Below are positions 1 through 8,313 of a DNA stretch of 64,000 bases, piece by piece. The translations under genes were made by a program, and so were the position numbers. The notes beneath the pieces are model-generated. The model was not told the origin of the DNA. It worked only from the letters and a program-made list of their open reading frames with translations, and ran no database searches. This DNA is from Collinsella sp. AF25-2LB (GTDB lineage: Bacteria; Actinomycetota; Coriobacteriia; Coriobacteriales; Coriobacteriaceae): assembly GCF_003458415.1 (NCBI RefSeq), contig NZ_QRUF01000009.1, forward strand, positions 1 to 64,000, read 5' to 3'. Each line of letters starts with the position of its first letter. Position 1 is the stretch's first letter.

Positions 1-18
1 TGCAGACCTTTCGTCATG
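1..18 (-). CDS. 5' end of a divergent gene leaving the left edge (partial)
   Basis: On the minus strand an AGGAGG two bases ahead of ATG (16-18) opens a frame that runs out of the window after six codons (Met-Thr-Lys-Gly-Leu). The spacer is short, so this may be a false start. Nothing can be said of its function. Confidence 0.3.
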
Positions 19-568
19 GCCTCCTACCTTTCTTTCGGGCCTTACTGGCCGAATGTATCAGCGCCCCTCTGTATGGGACGCTGCTTGCTGACAGCTCTAG
101 TTATATCCAAAAACCACCTGCAATTCCACCTCGCCCCCGAACGGTCAGCAAAGTGCGATGAACGGTATATCGCATATGATTCTCCCATGATGCACTTCGG
201 TTCTCTAAAGCAGGTTTTCAAAGGTAAATGTTCTTTTTTCTAAGGAATTAAGCTAGATTGCACAAATATTTTCATGTTTAGGAATTGCATAGCTAAAACG
301 GTTTTCTGCATATATATGTCGTTTGTCCATGATTCAATTTGGATTCGATTATATTCAGCTCGCAATCATTCTTATTCATACATCCTCACCAGTTGAGTAT
401 GGATATAGATTGTTTCCAAACGAGTTGGACAGTTAGTTGCATGCCTTGTCAGCGTAAGAAGTAGGTAAAGATACCGTTCGCACAATACGTCCGTGCCACA
501 AGTCGACTAAATTGAGACAATAGTGAATAGGGTTAGGCTACCGTCCCCTGCGGGGACTGAACGGACAG
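19..568. other. AT-richer intergenic region upstream of ppk
   Basis: No convincing gene is seen here. The stretch is clearly richer in A+T than its neighbours. Positions 33-53 form a short hairpin (TTCGGGCC/GGCCGAA type) in the leader of the possible divergent gene. A GTCCCC-TGC-GGGGAC hairpin at 543-557 sits just ahead of the ppk start and could affect its initiation. Promoters for both directions are expected here, but no clear -35/-10 pair was identified. Confidence 0.4.
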
Positions 569-3148
569 ATGCATATGCCGAGCAAAATCGAAAAAAAGCA
601 AGCCGCCGCAAAGCTGCGCAAACCGCCTCGCGACTTCTCGTACACGCAGAACCGAGAGCTCAGCTGGCTACGCTTTGACAACCGTGTGCTTGACGAAGCC
701 TTCGATGAGACCGTTCCGCTGTTCGAGCGTCTAAAGTTCGTGTCGATTTTCGAGTCTAACCTCGACGAGTTTCTCATGGTGCGCGTGGGCGGCCTGTCCG
801 ATCTGGCAGAGCTCAAAAAGCAACCTGTCGACAACAAGAGCAATATGACCGCCTCCGAACAGGTCGATGCTGTCATGGCCGAAATGCCCGGGCTCCTTAC
901 CCGTTGGGAGTCCATCTTTAAGAGCATCGAGGGCAAGCTCGACACCTTGGGCGTTCACCGCGCCCGCATCGATTCGCTTACGCCCGAGGAGCGCACCTTT
1001 GTAACCCGCTACTTCCAGGCCTACGTGTCGCCGGTCATCTCGCCGCTGGTCATCGATCCTCGCCACCCCTTCCCCAACCTACGCAATGGCGCGCTCTATC
1101 TGGCCTGTGGTCTGGACGGCGCCACCGACGAGGAGAGCCTGCTGGGCCTTATCGAGATTCCCGCCTCGATGAACCGCGTGGTCGAGATCCCCTCGCCCAC
1201 CGGCACCTACTCCTACATCTTGCTCGAGGACGTCATCCTCGCCTGCCTGGACAGCTGCTTTGGCTCCTATAAGCCGCTGGATCGTGCGCTGATCCGCGTC
1301 ACCCGCAACGCCGACATCGATCCGGACGGCGAGGGCGTCGAAGAGGAAGAGGACTACCGCCAGCACATGAAGCGCATCCTCAAGAAGCGCCTGCGTCTGC
1401 AGCCGGTAGTGCTCGCGGTCTCGGGGTCGCTCGAGAAGGCAACGCTCAAGACCATCCGCAAGGCGCTCGAGCTTTCGCGCCGCTCTGTCTTTACCTGCGA
1501 TATCCCGCTCGACCTGGGCTACGTCTTTGGCATTGAGGGCAAGATTCCCGAGCACCTGCGCAACGAGCTGCTCTTTACGCCGTTTAGGCCGCAGCCCAAT
1601 CCCACCATCGACATGACCCGCTCCATCCGCGAGCAGGTGCTGCAGCACGACAAGCTGCTCTTTTATCCCTACGAGGCCATGAACCCCTTCCTGGATCTGG
1701 TGCACGAGGCCGCCTACGACCCCGAGTGCATCTCGCTGCGCATCACGCTCTACCGCGTGGCCAAGCAGAGCCGCCTGTGCGAGTCGCTGATCGATGCTGC
1801 CGAGAACGGCAAAGAGGTCACGGTGCTCATGGAACTTCGTGCCCGCTTTGACGAGCAGAACAACATCGAGTGGGCCGAGCGCCTGGAAGAGGCCGGCTGC
1901 ACCGTCATCTATGGTTCCGAGGGCTTTAAATGCCACTCAAAGATCTGCCAGCTCACCTATCGCGAGGGCATGGCGCTAACGCGCCTCACGCTTTTGGGCA
2001 CCGGCAACTTTAACGAGAAGACGGCCAAACTCTACAGCGACTTTATGCTCATGACAGCCCATCCCGGCATCGGCGAGGACGCCAACCTGTTCTTCCGCAA
2101 TCTGTCGCTGGGCAACCTGCGCGGCGACTACCGCTTCCTGGGTGTGGCGCCCGTCGGACTGAAACCGCTCATCATGCGCGGGCTTGACCGCGAGATCCAG
2201 CGCGCCCTTGCCGGCGAGCCCGCCCGCGTGTTCTTTAAGCTCAACTCGCTGACCGACCGCGAGGTTATCGACAAGATCGCCGAGGCATCGTGTGCCGGCG
2301 TGCGCGTAGACATGATCATCCGCGGCATCTCGTGCCTCAAGCCCGGTGTTCCGGGCAAGACCGAGAACGTGCATGTCCGCTCCATCGTCGGACGCTTTTT
2401 GGAGCACGCGCGCGTCTATGCTTTCGGCGTGGACTCGGACATGATTTACCTGAGCTCGGCAGACATGATGACGCGCAACACCGAGCACCGCGTGGAGATT
2501 GCCTTCCCCGTGCTCGACCCCACCTGCCGCGCCCTAGTGCACGAGTACATGGGCATGCAGCTGCGCGACAACGTGAAGGCCCGCAGCCTCACGAGCGACG
2601 GCACCTGGGTCCCCGTGGAGCGTGCAGAGGGTGAGAAACCCTTCAACTCGCAGGAAGCCCTGCTGGAGCGTGCCTATCGCAACGCCGAGGCCGCCGCGCA
2701 GCAGCGCGCACAGGAGAAGGAACGTGTGGCCGAGGAGGCCATTCAGGCCGATGTTGAACACGGGGCAGCTGCCAAACCGGAAGCGGTTGCAGCTCCCCCG
2801 GTGAATGAGCCCGAGGCTGCCGCAGAGCCCGCCGTGGAGAAAGCGCCCGAGCCCGCTACTGCGACTCCGGAGCCCGCCGCCGAGGCAAAGCCCGCCCCTG
2901 CTCCTGAGCCGCAGCCGGCCACACCCAAGGTCCAAGAGGTCCAGGCGACCGTCATTGAGCCCGAGCCTGCACCTGCACCTCAGCCCGATCCGCAGGTCAT
3001 CAAGCCCGCACCCGAGACGAGCGCCCGTCGCGATAAGCCCGCCGGCAAGACCAAGGCCATCGAGCGCCATCGCCCCGGCCGCGTGCGCATGGGCCTGGGT
3101 CTGATCGGCCTGGGTCTTAAGACGCTCATTACCGGCAAGACGAAATAG
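569..3148 (+). CDS. ppk: Polyphosphate kinase 1 with long Pro/Ala/Glu-rich C-terminal tail
   Basis: Reversibly transfers the ATP gamma-phosphate onto inorganic polyphosphate. The 859-residue product starts with the PPK1 N-terminal signature (NRELSWLRFDNRVLDEA) and keeps both catalytic histidines: His456 in GFKCHSK, the phosphoenzyme residue by family analogy, and His613 in GRFLEHARVYAFG. The motif GTGNFNEKTAKLYSD is also typical. PPK1 proteins are usually about 690-720 residues. Here about 160 extra residues follow the catalytic part: an Ala/Glu-rich helix, then Pro-Ala-Glu-Pro repeats, then a basic glycine-rich end (GLGLIGLGLKTLITGKTK). That tail is low complexity and of unknown role. The gene stands alone and is followed by a strong terminator. 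Confidence 0.95.
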   Translation: MHMPSKIEKKQAAAKLRKPPRDFSYTQNRELSWLRFDNRVLDEAFDETVPLFERLKFVSIFESNLDEFLMVRVGGLSDLAELKKQPVDNKSNMTASEQVDAVMAEMPGLLTRWESIFKSIEGKLDTLGVHRARIDSLTPEERTFVTRYFQAYVSPVISPLVIDPRHPFPNLRNGALYLACGLDGATDEESLLGLIEIPASMNRVVEIPSPTGTYSYILLEDVILACLDSCFGSYKPLDRALIRVTRNADIDPDGEGVEEEEDYRQHMKRILKKRLRLQPVVLAVSGSLEKATLKTIRKALELSRRSVFTCDIPLDLGYVFGIEGKIPEHLRNELLFTPFRPQPNPTIDMTRSIREQVLQHDKLLFYPYEAMNPFLDLVHEAAYDPECISLRITLYRVAKQSRLCESLIDAAENGKEVTVLMELRARFDEQNNIEWAERLEEAGCTVIYGSEGFKCHSKICQLTYREGMALTRLTLLGTGNFNEKTAKLYSDFMLMTAHPGIGEDANLFFRNLSLGNLRGDYRFLGVAPVGLKPLIMRGLDREIQRALAGEPARVFFKLNSLTDREVIDKIAEASCAGVRVDMIIRGISCLKPGVPGKTENVHVRSIVGRFLEHARVYAFGVDSDMIYLSSADMMTRNTEHRVEIAFPVLDPTCRALVHEYMGMQLRDNVKARSLTSDGTWVPVERAEGEKPFNSQEALLERAYRNAEAAAQQRAQEKERVAEEAIQADVEHGAAAKPEAVAAPPVNEPEAAAEPAVEKAPEPATATPEPAAEAKPAPAPEPQPATPKVQEVQATVIEPEPAPAPQPDPQVIKPAPETSARRDKPAGKTKAIERHRPGRVRMGLGLIGLGLKTLITGKTK

Positions 3149-3173
3149 TCGTTTGTAGAAGCAGTTTGTAGAA

Positions 3174-3215
3174 GCGCCCCGCATTTGAGGAAAGCCTCGG
3201 ATGCGGGGCGCTTTT
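3174..3215 (+). terminator. Intrinsic terminator of ppk
   Basis: An 11-bp GC stem (GCGCCCCGCAT with ATGCGGGGCGC) is followed by TTTT. Just upstream (3150-3175) is a direct repeat of GTTTGTAGAAGC. Confidence 0.85.
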
Positions 3216-3261
3216 CCCTGCTACCATGGTGCGAACAACAACGCGAATGACAGGCAGGAAT

Positions 3262-4575
3262 ATGAAGCTCACTATAGAATCGATGACCTACGGCGCCGAC
3301 GGGCTGGCGCACGCCGACAACGGCAAGGCCGTCTTTGTGCAGGGCGCCGTGGCAGGCGACACCGTCGAGGCCGAGGTCGTACAGGACGGCAAGTCGTTCA
3401 TGCGTGCCCGCACCACCGAGATTCTGGAGCCAAGCCCCGATCGCATTCAGTCTCCCTGCCCCTTCGTGGGCATCTGCGGCGGCTGCTCGTGGGGCAATCT
3501 CTCACGCACGGCACAGCTCGCCGCCAAGGAGCAAAATCTGCGCTCCACGCTCGAGCGTATCGGCAAGTTCAGCCCCGATCAAGTCGATGAACTGGTGCAA
3601 CCCATCCGCCACACCAAGGATGATTGGGGCTACCGCAATAAAATCGAACTCGAGCCGACCGTTGTAAACGGCCGCGTGCGTCTTGGCATGCACGGTGTCG
3701 ATCCTCGCAAGATCGTGACCGTCGATTCGTGCCCGTTGTTCGACAAACGCTTCCCCAAGGCACTCAAATCGGTCGTCGGCGCGCTCAATTATCTGAGCGG
3801 CAGCCACGACCTGGGCCTTGAGCGCGTGGGCATTCGCGCCTCGCGTCGCACCAAGGCACTCGAGGTGGCGCTCTGGACGCCTACGGGCTCTTTCCCGCGC
3901 TCGCAAGTCTCGCGCGTGTTGGCAGACGCCGCGCACCCCACAAGTGTCGTACGCGTGATGAGCAAGGGCGAAAAGAAGGCCCGCCGTGTTTCCAAGGTCG
4001 AAATGCTCGCCGGAGAGGGCTCATGGACCGAGAATATCGCCGAGGGTCAGATGCGCTTGTCTGCCCCGTCTTTTTTCCAGGTCAACACCAAGGGTGCCGA
4101 GATTTTGATCGAGCTTGTCATGGAAACGCTCGATCCGCAGGAAGACGAGCTTGCCGTGGACCTGTACTGCGGTGCCGGCACCTTTACCCTGCCGCTCGCC
4201 CGCCGCTGCGACTTTGTCGCCGCCGTCGAGGCCTACGGCCCCGCCGTGCGCGACCTGCGCCGTAACCTGGAGATCAACAAGCTTGATAACGTCGACGTCA
4301 TTGGCGGAGACGCGGTGCGCGAGTTCCCCGACCAGGATGCCGACGTCTTGGTGGTCGACCCGCCGCGCGCAGGCCTCGCCCCCGAAGCGATCGACCTTAT
4401 CGCCAGCACGAGTGCCCACGATGTCGCCTACGTGAGCTGCGACCCGGCCACCCTGGCGCGCGATCTCAAACGCTTTGTCGAAGAAGGCACCTTCTCCCCC
4501 GTAAAGATCACGCCAGTCGACCTGTTCCCACAAACCTTCCACTGCGAGACCGTCGTCCACCTTAGGCGCAACTAG
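3262..4575 (+). CDS. rlmD: 23S rRNA (uracil-5-)-methyltransferase, RlmD/RumA family
   Basis: A SAM- and Fe-S-dependent RNA m5U methyltransferase of 437 residues. An N-terminal TRAM-type RNA-binding segment (MKLTIESMTYGADGLAH) precedes a Cys cluster, CPFVGICGGC (C-x5-C-x2-C), with a further Cys in DSCPLF; together they match the 4Fe-4S ligands of the family. The SAM motif is DLYCGAGTFTLPLA, followed by VDPPRAGL and the nucleophile Cys in VSCDPATLARDL. The start is placed at the second in-frame ATG because the TRAM domain begins there; an upstream ATG at 3226 is possible. RlmD, RlmC and TrmA cannot be told apart here, so the symbol is a family-level guess. Confidence 0.85.
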   Translation: MKLTIESMTYGADGLAHADNGKAVFVQGAVAGDTVEAEVVQDGKSFMRARTTEILEPSPDRIQSPCPFVGICGGCSWGNLSRTAQLAAKEQNLRSTLERIGKFSPDQVDELVQPIRHTKDDWGYRNKIELEPTVVNGRVRLGMHGVDPRKIVTVDSCPLFDKRFPKALKSVVGALNYLSGSHDLGLERVGIRASRRTKALEVALWTPTGSFPRSQVSRVLADAAHPTSVVRVMSKGEKKARRVSKVEMLAGEGSWTENIAEGQMRLSAPSFFQVNTKGAEILIELVMETLDPQEDELAVDLYCGAGTFTLPLARRCDFVAAVEAYGPAVRDLRRNLEINKLDNVDVIGGDAVREFPDQDADVLVVDPPRAGLAPEAIDLIASTSAHDVAYVSCDPATLARDLKRFVEEGTFSPVKITPVDLFPQTFHCETVVHLRRN

Positions 4576-4681
4576 CCACTTAATCATTGCTCAGAAAAAT
4601 CATTGGGAAATCGAGCGTGGCAAGCGGAGGTCTTCGGGGTATAAGACGGCTAATTGTATGCCGCCTATGAAAGGAACCCTC

Positions 4682-5224
4682 ATGCCCAGCGTTGCCGTTC
4701 TCGCCGCCGATGGCTTTGAAACTATTGAATGCTTGACCATGGTCGATGTCATGCGTCGCGGCGGCGTGCGTGCCACGCTCGTCTCGATTATGCCCACGCG
4801 TGAGGTCGTAAGCTCGCTGCAGATCCCCGTGACCTGCGATGCGCTCTTTGATGAGATCAACTTTGACGAGTACGACTGCGTCGTGCTGCCCGGCGGCCTG
4901 CCCGGTGCCACCAACCTGCGCGCCGATCAGCGTGTCTGCGACGTGGTCTGCGAGTTCGCCGCGACCAAGCACGTCGCCGCCATCTGCGCCGCCCCGTTTA
5001 TCCTGGGCGAGCTCGACCTACTCGAGGGGCGCCACGCCACGTGCTTCCCTGGCTTTGAGAAAAGCTTCCCCGAAGGCGCCTATACTGGCGAGAAGGTCAC
5101 GCAAGACGGCAACATCATCACTGCCAGCGGCATGGCACAGTCACTCCCCTTTGCATTGGAGCTGCTGCGCACGCTCGCCGGCGACAAGGCCGTCGAGAAG
5201 GTCGCCGAGGGCATCCAACTATGA
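4682..5224 (+). CDS. DJ-1/PfpI family protein
   Basis: A 180-residue DJ-1/PfpI-like protein with the nucleophile elbow AAICAAP holding the reactive cysteine and the early glycine motif LPGGLPGATNL. Members act as deglycases, chaperones or amidases, and the exact role cannot be read from the sequence. The start at 4682 has a good AAAGGA site, while the upstream ATG at 4658 has none. The stop overlaps the maf start (ATGA), so the two genes are probably translationally coupled. Confidence 0.85.
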   Translation: MPSVAVLAADGFETIECLTMVDVMRRGGVRATLVSIMPTREVVSSLQIPVTCDALFDEINFDEYDCVVLPGGLPGATNLRADQRVCDVVCEFAATKHVAAICAAPFILGELDLLEGRHATCFPGFEKSFPEGAYTGEKVTQDGNIITASGMAQSLPFALELLRTLAGDKAVEKVAEGIQL

Positions 5225-5802
5225 TTTTGGCTTCCCAATCGCCGCGCCGCATAGAGCTGATGCGCGAGGCAGGCTACAACATTCGCGTGATTCCCGCGGA
5301 TATCGACGAAACGCCCTTTGATGGCGAGCCCCCGCTCACGCTTGTCGAGCGCTTGGCACGCGCCAAGGCGGCTGCCGTTGCTGCCGAGTATGCCGAGCCC
5401 AATGAGTTGACCGTCGCGGCCGACACCATCGTCACCTTCGACGGCAAGATTTTGGGCAAGCCGGCAACCGAGGACGAGGCGCGCACCATGCTCCGTGAGC
5501 TTTCGGGCCGCACGCACCAGGTCGCAACCGGCGTCTGCATCGTTAAGGCAGGCGATACGGCCGCCCCGCATGCCGCCGAGAGCCTGTCGTTTGTCGATGT
5601 GACCGACGTGACGTTCTACGAGCTCACCGACGAGCAGATCGAGCACTACGTTGCCTCGGGTGAGCCCATGGATAAGGCAGGCGCCTACGGCATCCAGGGC
5701 ACAGGCGGCCGCATGCTCGTGCACGATATTTCGGGCGACTTCTATAACGTAGTGGGCCTACCCATCGCCCGCGTCGCGCGCGCGATTCAAAAACTCTCGT
5801 AA
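5221..5802 (+). CDS. maf: Maf-family nucleotide pyrophosphatase
   Basis: A house-cleaning nucleoside triphosphate pyrophosphatase linked to septum control in other bacteria. The 193-residue protein begins with the Maf signature LASQSPRRIELM and has the catalytic-base segment VAADTIV, then the substrate-binding stretches LGKPATEDEA and LSGRTHQVATGV. It ends in the usual DKAGAYGIQG and NVVGLP motifs. The start overlaps the preceding stop by four bases. Confidence 0.92.
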   Translation: MILASQSPRRIELMREAGYNIRVIPADIDETPFDGEPPLTLVERLARAKAAAVAAEYAEPNELTVAADTIVTFDGKILGKPATEDEARTMLRELSGRTHQVATGVCIVKAGDTAAPHAAESLSFVDVTDVTFYELTDEQIEHYVASGEPMDKAGAYGIQGTGGRMLVHDISGDFYNVVGLPIARVARAIQKLS

Positions 5803-5810
5803 TTGCATCT

Positions 5811-5833
5811 GGCGCTGGGTATTCCCCAGCGCC
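5811..5833 (+). terminator. Hairpin after maf
   Basis: A perfect 9-bp stem GGCGCTGGG/CCCAGCGCC lies 8 nt after the stop. The downstream T tract is poor (TACAATTTT), so termination may be partial. Confidence 0.55.
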
Positions 5834-5903
5834 TACAATTTTGGCGTACCGTACGGATCCCGACCGGGCACAAGGCGCGGCGGAAAACCGATAGGAGTTA
5901 AAC

Positions 5904-6905
5904 ATGGATACACTGCTCGAGGCCATTGACGTCTGCGATGTCGATGGCTTTTGCTATGGCAACTATACGGACGAGGAGGCCGGCACCGGTTGCACCGTAA
6001 TCGTGGCACCCGAGGGCGCCACCGGCGGCGTTGACGTACGCGGTGGCGCTCCCGCTTCGCGCGAGACCGACCTGCTACGACCCGAGAACACCGTCGACAA
6101 GGTCCACGCCGTCTGCCTTTCGGGCGGATCGGCCTTTGGCCTCGAAGCTGCAAGCGGCGTCGCTCGCGAGCTTGAGAGCCGCGGCATCGGCCTTCCCGTC
6201 GGCCCCACGCAGGTGCCTATCGTGTGCTCCAGCTGTATCTTCGACCTTGCCTTTGGTAACCCCACCGTGCGCCCCGACATTGAGGCCGGCATCGCCGCCG
6301 TGCGCGAAGCACTCGACCACACCCCCACCAAGCTCGAACAGGGCAACGTAGGCGCCGGCACGGGCGCTACCGTGGGTAAGCTCATGGGGCCTGCCACCTG
6401 CATGAAGGCCGGCCTTGGAGCTGCCGCCGTGGCACTCGGCCCCATCAAGGTGGGCGCCGTGGTCTCGGTCAACGCCTGCGGCAACGTTGTCGACCCCTTC
6501 ACCGGCGAGTGGGTCTCCGGCATGCGCGCCGCAGCCGATAGCGACCAGATCGTCGACATGGAACTCGCAGCCTTTGCCGCCGCCGGATCCATGCAGATGC
6601 CGCTCGACCGCACCAACACCACCATCAGCTGCATCGTCACCAACGTGGAACTCACTAAGGCACAAGCCACCAAGGTCTCCCAGATGGCCGCAGACGCCTA
6701 CGCACACGCCATCCGCCCCACACACACCACCAACGACGGCGACACCATCTACACCCTCGCCAGCGGCAAACTGGGCGCCCAGGCAAGCGCCGCCGTTCCC
6801 CTAGACCTGCTGGGCATGCTCGCAGTAAGGGCCCTGGAAACTGCCATCGCAAACGGAGCCAAAACCGCCAAAACCTCCCACGGAATCCCAGGTGCTGCGA
6901 AGTAA
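5904..6905 (+). CDS. P1 family (DmpA/S58-type) peptidase
   Basis: A 333-residue N-terminal-nucleophile peptidase of the P1/DmpA family, whose members are aminopeptidases or amidases that cleave themselves to mature. The conserved region GNVGAGTGATVGK, where the family has its autocleavage site, is present, as are CLSGGSAFGLEAASGV and the C-terminal DGDTIYTLASG. A GGAG ribosome site precedes the ATG. There is no signal peptide, so it is probably cytoplasmic. The substrate is unknown. It is the last + gene before a convergent junction filled by two nested palindromes. Confidence 0.85.
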   Translation: MDTLLEAIDVCDVDGFCYGNYTDEEAGTGCTVIVAPEGATGGVDVRGGAPASRETDLLRPENTVDKVHAVCLSGGSAFGLEAASGVARELESRGIGLPVGPTQVPIVCSSCIFDLAFGNPTVRPDIEAGIAAVREALDHTPTKLEQGNVGAGTGATVGKLMGPATCMKAGLGAAAVALGPIKVGAVVSVNACGNVVDPFTGEWVSGMRAAADSDQIVDMELAAFAAAGSMQMPLDRTNTTISCIVTNVELTKAQATKVSQMAADAYAHAIRPTHTTNDGDTIYTLASGKLGAQASAAVPLDLLGMLAVRALETAIANGAKTAKTSHGIPGAAK

Positions 6906-6917
6906 TCTCACTCGACC

Positions 6918-7046
6918 GTCGGTCGGAGGCGGGCGGGCATTACGTTTGCTGCTCTACAGTCCTATGCAAGACGAAGGCCACATTAAGTGGCCTTCTTTGC
7001 ATGCGGAACTCGCGACAAACGTAATGCCCGCCCGCCTCCGACCGAC
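6918..7046. repeat. Nested palindrome, core family I, copy 1
   Basis: Two perfect 31-bp inverted arms (6918-6948 and 7016-7046) flank a 67-nt core. The core contains an inner hairpin (AAGGCCAC-ATTAA-GTGGCCTT, 6974-6994) and the short motifs AGTCCT (6958-6963) and TGCGGAAC near its two ends. The same motifs recur in the copies at 7140-7249 (reverse orientation) and 10736-10862, while the outer arms share no sequence with those copies. Confidence 0.8.
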
Positions 7047-7139
7047 TACCAACTATTATTTTTTCAGCCCAGGCCCCTGTGTACCGCGCGTCGAAGATCT
7101 TCAAATTCAAATAACCTGACAATCGATTCTTATAGCAGA

Positions 7140-7249
7140 GGCCCCTTGGCCTTTAGTTTGATACAAGTTCCGCACGAGCCGGAAAGCACTTAATGTGCTT
7201 TCCGTGCGAGCAGGACTGTTCGCAGTAGCAAACTAAAGGCCAAGGGGCC
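7140..7249. repeat. Nested palindrome, core family I, copy 2 (reverse orientation)
   Basis: Perfect 21-bp arms (7140-7160 and 7229-7249) flank a 68-nt core with inner hairpin GGAAAGCAC-TTAAT-GTGCTTTCC (7181-7203). On the minus strand the core reads ACAGTCCT ... CACATTAAGTG ... GTGCGGAACT and lines up with copy 1 over most of its length. It lies downstream of the convergent glycosyltransferase and may end its transcript. Confidence 0.8.
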
Positions 7250-7281
7250 CAGTCAACCTATCAGCAGCGATTACTCGGCAG

Positions 7282-8313
7282 CTAGTTGAATTTGAAGATC
7301 TTTGAGGCAAGACGGTATAGGCCGAGTGTGGTTTTGTCTCCGGCCCGTCCGCGCAGATTGGTGAAGAACCCGACCACGCCGTAGCGGGCACGACGATACA
7401 TGCGCTCGTCGTAGGCCTTCAAATCATTCCACAGCGTCTTTAGGCGCTCGTCGGCGCAATCTTCCTCGGAAAGCTTGGTGAGCACCGAGCAGATCGCCAT
7501 CATCATGGTGAAATAGCCCATCATGTACGAGCGCAGACGCGACGACTCAACATCGCTGTACAGGTGGTACGACTCCATCATGATGCGCGTCACACGGAAC
7601 TGCTGGTCCAGACGCTTGACCATCGTGGCCTCGTTGACACTCTGGCCCTCGCGACCGATAAAGTAGCGATAGAGGTCGATGTCGGCGTAGTACATGGTCT
7701 TGCAACGCGGCAGCGGCACGTAGGCGTAGATGTTGTCCACATAGAACGTGTGCGGCGGCATGGGAAGGTTGGACTCGCGCAGCACATCCGTGCGATAGCA
7801 CAGGCTGTGCATGAGTAGGTTCTGGTCCAGGCGGAAATGACCGATCTGATCCCAGGAAAAGATCTTTTTGCGCGGCAGGGCAAATTTGTAGCCAATAGCG
7901 GTATGCGTGCCCTCGTAAACCTTCTCGTACACGTAGTTCGAGATAAACAGGTCAACGCGCTGATCGCGCTCTTCAAAGCCACGCAGAATCGACAGCATGG
8001 TCGAAAGAGCCGCAGCGTCGAGCCAGTCATCCGAGTCGACAACCTTGTAGTAGGTGCCCTGTGCCTCGCGCAGACCCGAAAGGACGGCAATACCGTGGCC
8101 ACCGTTCTCCTGGTGTACCGCGCGAATGATACCGGGATAACGTGCCTCCCACTCATCGGCCTTATCGGCCGTCTCGTCCTTGGAGCCGTCGTCCACCACG
8201 ATAATCTCGATATCGGTGGCGTAATTGCTCCCCTCCAAGATGGAGGTGATGCAATGGTCCATGTCCTTGGCGGCGTTATACGAGGGAATACCGAATGTTA
8301 TGACTTTATGCAT
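7282..8313 (-). CDS. Family 2 glycosyltransferase
   Basis: A GT-A fold glycosyltransferase of 343 residues. The N-terminus (KVITFGIPSYN) is followed by VVDDGSKDET and the metal-binding VDSDDW. No membrane segment is obvious, so it probably acts at the inner face of the membrane on a lipid-linked or polysaccharide acceptor. It overlaps the end of the upstream UDP-galactopyranose mutase gene by about 8 bases, so a galactofuranose donor is plausible, though this is inference. An ATG six codons upstream (8331) is also possible; neither start has a strong ribosome site. Confidence 0.85.
   Translation of the reverse strand: MHKVITFGIPSYNAAKDMDHCITSILEGSNYATDIEIIVVDDGSKDETADKADEWEARYPGIIRAVHQENGGHGIAVLSGLREAQGTYYKVVDSDDWLDAAALSTMLSILRGFEERDQRVDLFISNYVYEKVYEGTHTAIGYKFALPRKKIFSWDQIGHFRLDQNLLMHSLCYRTDVLRESNLPMPPHTFYVDNIYAYVPLPRCKTMYYADIDLYRYFIGREGQSVNEATMVKRLDQQFRVTRIMMESYHLYSDVESSRLRSYMMGYFTMMMAICSVLTKLSEEDCADERLKTLWNDLKAYDERMYRRARYGVVGFFTNLRGRAGDKTTLGLYRLASKIFKFN

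Noticed and set aside
16-243. 75-codon open frame at the left edge
   Set aside because: No ribosome site, odd composition and no family resemblance; it overlaps the probable divergent leader.
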